Shown: piece after piece, positions 59,616-64,000 of the stretch | Numbering within the stretch: position 1 is the first letter of the stretch | Layout of the letters: each line of letters begins with the position of its first letter | Assembly: GCA_963734185.1 (NCBI GenBank) | Contig: CAVTGA010000002.1 | Location: 1,736,001 to 1,800,000 of the forward strand | Origin: PALSA-894 sp963734185 | Lineage (GTDB): Bacteria > Pseudomonadota > Alphaproteobacteria > Rhizobiales > Xanthobacteraceae | Reading direction: 5' to 3' | Length of the DNA stretch: 64,000 nt | Notes under the pieces: generated by a model | Database searches by the model: none | The model's input: only the letters and a program-made list of their open reading frames with translations | Told to the model about the DNA's origin: nothing | Translations under genes and position numbers: made by a program

Positions 59616-61292
59616 ATGCCGCTCCCTGCTTCCCGGCCCGCCGCGGGCCCCGACCTGATGGCCGCCGCCCAAGCGGCGACGGCCGCGGCCGAGGCGCTGC
59701 TCGCCGACGCTATCCTCGCGGTGCGCCGGCGCGTCGCGCCCGAGGGGCGCGTCTCGGGCGACCTCATCGACCGCGAGCAGCGCGCCGCGCACGGGCTCGC
59801 GTGGCTTGCGACCTATGTGGAAGCGATGCGCCAGCTCGCCGCCTATGCGGAGCGCATGCAGGCGGGGAACCGTTGCGGCGAGATCGAAGCGCTGCTGGTG
59901 CGCATCGGGCTCGGCGAGTACTTCGCCCAGGTACTCGGCGGTATCCCGATGAGCCAGGGCGAATTCGTGCGTCCGGGCGATCTCGGCCTTACGCTCCAAC
60001 AGGTCGGCGCGCGGGTCACGCCGGCGCTGGAGGAACTGATCGCGACCGGCAACACCGCCGCGAACCGCGCGCGCCTGATCGAGCTGATGCGCGCCCACCA
60101 TGGCGCGACGGTCGGCGACTGCGGCCTCGACGAGACCCTGGAGGCGATCCGCGCGGAAATGCGCAAGTTCGCCGACAGCGAGGTCGCGCCGCATGCGCAC
60201 GGCTGGCACCTCGCCAACCGCTACATCCCGCTCGACGTCATTGCCCACATGGCCGAGCTCGGCGTGTTCGGGCTCACCATCCCGGAGGCGTTCGGCGGCA
60301 TGGGATTGGGCAAGGAGTCGATGTGCGTCGTCTCCGAGGAGCTCTCGCGCGGCTACATCGGGGTCGGCTCGCTCGGCACGCGCTCGGAGATCGCGGCCGA
60401 GCTGATCCTCGGCGGCGGCACCGAGGAGCAGAAGCGGCACTGGCTGCCGAAGATCGCGTCGGGCGAAGTCCTGCCGACGGCGGTGTTCACCGAGCCCAAC
60501 ACCGGCTCCGATCTGGCCTCGCTCAAGACGCGCGCGGTACGCGACGGCGACACCTACAAGGTCTACGGCAACAAGACCTGGATCACCCATCCGGTGCGCG
60601 CCGACCTGATGACCCTGCTGGTGCGCACCGATCCGAGCGAGCCGGGCTACCGCGGGCTCTCCATGCTGCTCGCCGAGAAGCCGCGCGGCACGGACGAGGA
60701 GCCGTTCCCGTCGCCCGGCATGTCGGGCGGCGAGATCGAGGTGATCGGCTATCGCGGCATGAAGGAGTTCGAGATCGGCTTCGACGGCTTCGAGGTCAAG
60801 GCCGCGAACCTGCTCGGCGGGACCGAGGGACAGGGCTTCAAGCAGCTGATGCAGACGTTCGAGTCCGCCCGTATCCAGACCGCGGCGCGTGCGGTCGGCG
60901 TCGCGCAGTCGGCGATGGAGCTTGCCGCGCGCTATGCCGACGAGCGCGTGCAGTTCGGCGAGAAGCTCGAGCGCTTCCCGCGCGTCGCCGACAAGATCGC
61001 CATGATGGCGGTCGAGATCATGATCGCGCGCCAGATCACCTATTACGCCGCGCGCCAGAAGGACTCAGGCCGGCGCTGCGACCTCGAGGCCGGGATGGCC
61101 AAGCTGCTCGCCGCACGCGTCGCATGGGCGGCGGCCGACAACGCCGTCCAGATCCACGGCGGCAACGGTTTCGCTCTGGAATATCCGGTCTCGCGCGTCC
61201 TATGCGACGCGCGCATCCTGTCGATCTTCGAGGGCGCGGCCGAGATCCAGGCGCAGGTGATCGCGCGCCGATTGCTCGATGGCAGCAACTGA
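59616..61292 (+). CDS. mcd: Methylsuccinyl-CoA dehydrogenase (acyl-CoA dehydrogenase family)
   Basis: A 558-residue FAD-dependent dehydrogenase, longer than ordinary acyl-CoA dehydrogenases because of an N-terminal helical region (residues 1-160), which is a mark of methylsuccinyl-CoA dehydrogenase. The core has LTIPEAFGGMGLGKESMCVV, TAVFTEPNTGSDLASL, NKTWITHP, FESARIQTAARAVGVAQSAM and DARILSIFEGAAEIQ, the last including the catalytic glutamate region. It oxidises (S)-methylsuccinyl-CoA to mesaconyl-CoA. With ccr and ecm it makes three consecutive steps of the ethylmalonyl-CoA pathway. Confidence 0.9.
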   Translation: MPLPASRPAAGPDLMAAAQAATAAAEALLADAILAVRRRVAPEGRVSGDLIDREQRAAHGLAWLATYVEAMRQLAAYAERMQAGNRCGEIEALLVRIGLGEYFAQVLGGIPMSQGEFVRPGDLGLTLQQVGARVTPALEELIATGNTAANRARLIELMRAHHGATVGDCGLDETLEAIRAEMRKFADSEVAPHAHGWHLANRYIPLDVIAHMAELGVFGLTIPEAFGGMGLGKESMCVVSEELSRGYIGVGSLGTRSEIAAELILGGGTEEQKRHWLPKIASGEVLPTAVFTEPNTGSDLASLKTRAVRDGDTYKVYGNKTWITHPVRADLMTLLVRTDPSEPGYRGLSMLLAEKPRGTDEEPFPSPGMSGGEIEVIGYRGMKEFEIGFDGFEVKAANLLGGTEGQGFKQLMQTFESARIQTAARAVGVAQSAMELAARYADERVQFGEKLERFPRVADKIAMMAVEIMIARQITYYAARQKDSGRRCDLEAGMAKLLAARVAWAAADNAVQIHGGNGFALEYPVSRVLCDARILSIFEGAAEIQAQVIARRLLDGSN

Positions 61293-61347
61293 CTCCGACC
61301 CCGACTCTATTCGCGCAGGTCGGCGGCAATGGCTTTGATGGCAGCCT

Positions 61348-61753
61348 TTAGAGCATGATCCCGAAAAGTGTGCAGCGGTTTTCGGAAAAGATCATGCTCC
61401 ACGAATAACTTAGAGCGCGATGACGATTCGAAGAAAAGTCATCGTGCTCTAGGAGCGGCAGCTCGTCGATCACGACGTTCCAGATGATTGGGTCTGAAAT
61501 TCCCTCATATTGATGGCGAAGGATATTGCCGATGCCCCGAACGCTGGCCCACGGAATCTCCGGCCGTGTGTCCTTCAAATCGTCTGGAATAGCTCTGCTG
61601 GCTTCAGAAATGATCTCGATTCGCGCGCTGTACCAGCCAGCGGAGCTCCCAGCTTTTTTCGAACTCTGCGTACGACCTTCCGCGTGTGATCTGTTCGACG
61701 CGTTCAATCGCTTCCAAGATATCGTGAAGAGCGTGCCCGACCCTGCGCGCCAT
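61348..61753 (-). pseudogene. HepT-like HEPN toxin, frameshifted and with repeat-derived tail
   Basis: The ATG at 61753, overlapping the antitoxin stop (TGATG), opens a frame reading ARRVGHALHDILEAIERVEQ and FEKSWELRWLVQRA, typical of DUF86/HepT toxins. At about 61620 one extra base shifts it to an early stop. The next frame continues the family sequence: IEIISEASRAIPDDL, RPEIPWASVRGIGNILRHQY with the HEPN active-site region, and IIWNVVIDELPLL. The end then runs into the family C repeat (EHDDFSSNRHRALSYSW). So the toxin is probably inactive, and its original C terminus has been replaced. Confidence 0.8.
61349..61452. repeat. Repeat family C, copy 2
   Basis: The 104-bp sequence matches the copy at 36037-36140 except for one base (T instead of C in the CACGAAYAACTTAG part). 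It lies downstream of mcd and forms the 3' end of the HepT frame. Confidence 0.9.
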
Positions 61754-62049
61754 CAGAATATCCGCACCGCCGACCGCTCGATATCGGCCCGCAGCATGGG
61801 ATGCAGACCGTCGCGCGTCGTCACGTCCACCGGCACGCCCAACTCCTGCTCCAGGAAGTGCTTGATACTGGTGAGGTGGAATGCGTTGAAACGGCCGGCC
61901 GCGTCGTAATCGATGAATACATCGACGTCGCTGTCATGCCGGGCCTCATCGCGCGCCCTCGAACCGAACACATAAAGCGAGGTCGCGCCCATAGCCTTCA
62001 GCGTATCGGCGCGGTCCCTAAGCTTGCTGATGGTATCGCTGCTGTTCAC
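61753..62049 (-). CDS. MntA-type nucleotidyltransferase antitoxin
   Basis: A 98-residue minimal nucleotidyltransferase. The catalytic motif GSRARDEARHDSDVDVFID (Gly-Ser plus three acidic positions) lies at residues 29-47; the third acidic residue region is VPVDVTTRDGLHP. In MntA/HepT systems this protein silences its HEPN partner by adding AMP residues. It directly precedes the HepT gene with a TGATG overlap. The antitoxin is intact although the toxin is frameshifted. Confidence 0.9.
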   Translation of the reverse strand: MNSSDTISKLRDRADTLKAMGATSLYVFGSRARDEARHDSDVDVFIDYDAAGRFNAFHLTSIKHFLEQELGVPVDVTTRDGLHPMLRADIERSAVRIF

Positions 62050-62122
62050 GTGAGCATTCTACGCCTGTGGGCGAAGGGTTGAAAGTCGTGGTCGGCGAAT
62101 CCTCTCGATCTCAGCCGAGATC

Positions 62123-62218
62123 CGTAGCCCGGCTTTCGCCGCTTCAGCGAAAGCCGGGGGAGCTCTCCGTGCAACAAGACTTTCCCGGCTTTCGCCAAGT
62201 AGCGAAAGCCGGGCTACG
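62123..62218. repeat. Palindromic repeat family A, copy 4
   Basis: The ends read CGTAGCCCGG and CCGGGCTACG, with two internal hairpins on GGCTTTCGC / GCGAAAGCC. Its right tip gives the TAG stop codon of the PLP enzyme gene at 62214-62216. Confidence 0.9.
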
Positions 62219-63365
62219 CATTCGCCCCGCGCAGCGCACGGTCGAGATCGGCGTAGAGGTCGTCAGGGTCTTCCAGGCCGACCGACAGCCGCAGCAGGTC
62301 GGGCGGGCAGGGCGAGTCCGGGCCTTCGACCGAGGCGCGGTGCTCGATCAGGCTCTCGACGCCGCCGAGCGAGGTCGCGCGTTTCCACAGTTCGACCCGA
62401 GCCGCCGTATCGATCGCGGCGCGCTCGCCGTCCTTGACGCGGAGCGACAGCATGCCGCCGAAGCCGCTCATCTGGCGCGCCGCCACGGCGTGGCCAGGGT
62501 GCGAGGGCAGGCCGGGGTAGAGCACCGCCGACACGCACGGATGCCGGGCGAAATGGGTGGCGAGCAGCGCGGCGCTCTCGGCCTGCGCCCGCACCCGCAC
62601 CTCCAGCGTGCGCAGCCCGCGCAGCACCAGCCAGGCCTCGAACGGCCCGAGGATCGCGCCGTGATGCGCGCGTACCTGCCGGATGCGCGCCCACAGCGCA
62701 TCCTCGCGCGCGGTCGCGAGCGCGCCCGCGATCACGTCCGAATGGCCGTTGAGGTACTTGGTCGCCGAATGCATCACGATGTCGGCGCCGAGCGCCAGCG
62801 GCCGCGTGAACACCGGGGTCGCCGCGGTCGAGTCGATGCCGAGCACGGCGCCGCCGGCATGGGCGATGGCGGCCACGGCGGCGATGTCGGTGATGCCCCA
62901 CAGCGGATTGGATGGCGTCTCGATCCAGACAAGTTTCGTGTCGGGCTTCATCGCGGCGCGCACCGCATCGAGATCGGCGAAGTCGACGAGGTCGACGCGA
63001 TAGCCGAACAGCGGCGCCTCGTTGACCAGCCAGTCGCGCAGGCCCCAGTAGCACACCTGCGGCGCGAGCAGGTGCGATCCGGGCGGCAGCGCGAGCACGA
63101 CACTGGTGGCCGCCGCCATGCCGGAGCCGAACAGCATGGCCTCATGCGCGCCCTCGAGCGCCGCGATCACCGCCTCGGTCTGCCGCACCGTCGCGTTGTC
63201 GGGCCGGCCGTAGCCGTAGCCGGCGCGATACTGGTTGTCGGGATCGCGGATGAAGGTGGTGGCGACGTGCACCGGCGTGACCACCGCCTTGGTGACCGGT
63301 TCGACGGCGCCGAGCGCCTGCGCGGCAAGCGTGCGGGGTTTGAGCGGGCGCGGCTGGTCGGTCAT
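62214..63365 (-). CDS. Cys/Met-metabolism PLP enzyme (cystathionine gamma-synthase/beta-lyase type)
   Basis: A 383-residue fold-type I PLP enzyme. GYGYGRPDNATVRQTEAVIAAL contains the phosphate-binding Tyr-X-Arg region, AMLFGSGMAA the cofactor glycine loop, ETPSNPLWGITD the substrate side, and SATKYLNGHSDVIAG the Schiff-base lysine. WETPSNP and the Trp in NPLWG suggest cystathionine beta-lyase activity, but the subfamily cannot be fixed by eye. It stands alone. Confidence 0.88.
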   Translation of the reverse strand: MTDQPRPLKPRTLAAQALGAVEPVTKAVVTPVHVATTFIRDPDNQYRAGYGYGRPDNATVRQTEAVIAALEGAHEAMLFGSGMAAATSVVLALPPGSHLLAPQVCYWGLRDWLVNEAPLFGYRVDLVDFADLDAVRAAMKPDTKLVWIETPSNPLWGITDIAAVAAIAHAGGAVLGIDSTAATPVFTRPLALGADIVMHSATKYLNGHSDVIAGALATAREDALWARIRQVRAHHGAILGPFEAWLVLRGLRTLEVRVRAQAESAALLATHFARHPCVSAVLYPGLPSHPGHAVAARQMSGFGGMLSLRVKDGERAAIDTAARVELWKRATSLGGVESLIEHRASVEGPDSPCPPDLLRLSVGLEDPDDLYADLDRALRGANA

Positions 63366-63464
63366 GGTCGCCTCCGGCCGCGATCACATCAAACCGCCGG
63401 CATCTTGTAAAACGGGGACGCGCGCGCGACATGCACCGGCGGCGGCGCCGCCGAAGGAGGCCTC

Positions 63465-63659
63465 ATGGCGAATTTTCTCTATACCTACGGCGTCGCGATC
63501 GCCATCGGCGCGGTCGCGGTCGTGCTCCTGCTCGGCCTCATCAACATGATGCGCGGCGGATCGCCCAACCGCTCGCAGAAGCTGATGCGGCTGCGCGTGC
63601 TGCTGCAGTTCGTCGCCATCGTCATCGTCATGCTGACGATCTGGGCGATGGGACGGTGA
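63465..63659 (+). CDS. Twin-transmembrane HIG1-domain protein
   Basis: A 64-residue protein with two membrane helices (YGVAIAIGAVAVVLLLGLIN and LQFVAIVIVMLTIWAM) joined by a basic loop, RGGSPNRSQKLMRLRV. This is the bacterial HIG1 pattern, related to mitochondrial respiratory supercomplex factors. In Rhizobiales it usually lies next to the cobalamin adenosyltransferase gene, as here. AAGGAGG precedes the ATG. Confidence 0.9.
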   Translation: MANFLYTYGVAIAIGAVAVVLLLGLINMMRGGSPNRSQKLMRLRVLLQFVAIVIVMLTIWAMGR

Positions 63660-63671
63660 CCCAACCGCCGG

Positions 63672-63878
63672 TCAGTTATAGGCGCCCTTGGGCGGCTCGC
63701 TCGGCGGGGCCTTCATCTTTTCGGCCGGCTTCGCCTTCTTTTTCTTCTTCGCCGCGCCGCTGAGATCGGTCGGCTGCCCCTGGGCGGTCGAGAGCTGCGG
63801 GCCCGCGTTCGCCGCGGACACGCCGGCGACGGGAAGCAGCAGGAGAGCGGCGGATGCGATGAGAATCGTGAAACGCAC
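63672..63878 (-). CDS. Small secreted Lys/Pro-rich protein
   Basis: A 68-residue protein with a signal peptide (RFTILIASAALLLLPVAGVS, cleavage after SAANA) and a short mature part ending with an AAKKKKKAKPAEKMKAPP tract. The start is GTG with AGGAGG upstream. No family or role is known. It overlaps neither neighbour. Confidence 0.65.
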   Translation of the reverse strand: MRFTILIASAALLLLPVAGVSAANAGPQLSTAQGQPTDLSGAAKKKKKAKPAEKMKAPPSEPPKGAYN

Positions 63879-63973
63879 GGAATTCCTCCTGGGCGCTGGT
63901 TTCCGGGTTGCGGTCGAATAGGATAGACATTCGCAACGCTACGGGAAGCGGCAATCGCCGTCGCGAGGGTCAC

Positions 63974-64000
63974 ATGGTCGTGCTCAACCGCATCTACACG
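63974..64000 (+). CDS. Cob(I)alamin adenosyltransferase, N-terminal fragment
   Basis: Only nine codons are inside the window, reading MVVLNRIYT. This is the start of the PduO-type ATP:cob(I)alamin adenosyltransferase in Rhizobiales, and the HIG1 gene upstream is its usual neighbour. The enzyme would make the adenosylcobalamin needed by the Ecm encoded at 52436. Assignment depends on context as much as sequence. Confidence 0.65.

Overview
The window is high-GC DNA from an alphaproteobacterium, most likely a Hyphomicrobiales (Rhizobiales) member of the Bradyrhizobium/Xanthobacteraceae type. The evidence is a tripartite tricarboxylate transporter, an NdvA-type glucan exporter, a three-gene set for the ethylmalonyl-CoA pathway (ecm, ccr, mcd), a HIG1 protein beside a cobalamin adenosyltransferase, and many palindromic intergenic repeats of the kind common in this group. 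Only one RNA gene is visible, a tRNA-Leu(CAA) at 39793-39879. There is no rRNA, CRISPR array or complete insertion sequence.

Layout. 1-2218: small genes and palindromic repeats. 2232-6065: TctCBA transporter plus two small DUF proteins. 6290-8772: a small lower-GC island (secreted SH3-like protein and CHASE2 membrane protein) lying between the cobW gene and a decayed second copy of the cobW 3' end. 8773-13276: CobW GTPase, D,D-carboxypeptidase, SCP2-type thiolase and small membrane proteins. 13383-21278: NdvA exporter, a NitT/TauT-type ABC operon and bifunctional PutA. 21485-30515: small secreted and membrane proteins, an oxidoreductase/binding-protein pair, an AGE-family epimerase and a TRAP transporter.

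30899-36039 is the most notable region. Five co-directional, mostly overlapping genes encode a lysyl-tRNA-synthetase/EpmA-like ligase, a lysine 2,3-aminomutase/EpmB-like radical SAM enzyme, a deoxyhypusine-synthase homologue with its catalytic lysine, a SET-domain lysine methyltransferase and a Rieske oxygenase. All five families act on lysine or its derivatives. They combine parts of EF-P beta-lysylation and eIF5A hypusination in one bacterial operon, and no EF-P or eIF5A gene is visible nearby. I know of no described system with this composition.

36381-39391: a secreted haem-motif protein and two small regulatory or toxin-antitoxin pairs placed back to back. 41500-47344: a second accessory cluster, judged lower in GC by eye, with a Pro/Ser-repeat protein, two glycosyltransferases, a methyltransferase, a radical SAM/SPASM protein and a beta-propeller. 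47506-52320: dsbB, an HNH nuclease, an esterase, an AlkA-type glycosylase, a frameshifted gluQ and a hybrid histidine kinase. 52436-61292: ethylmalonyl-CoA pathway genes with a chemoreceptor and membrane proteins between them. 61348-64000: a MntA/HepT pair with a broken toxin gene, a Cys/Met-metabolism PLP enzyme, a HIG1 protein and the first codons of a cobalamin adenosyltransferase, which would supply the Ecm cofactor.

Four palindromic repeat families recur between genes. In at least seven places the outer TAG of a repeat is the stop codon of the adjacent gene. Three genes (12714-13068, 50199-51060, 61348-61753) carry apparent single frameshifts, so either real decay or sequencing error must be considered.
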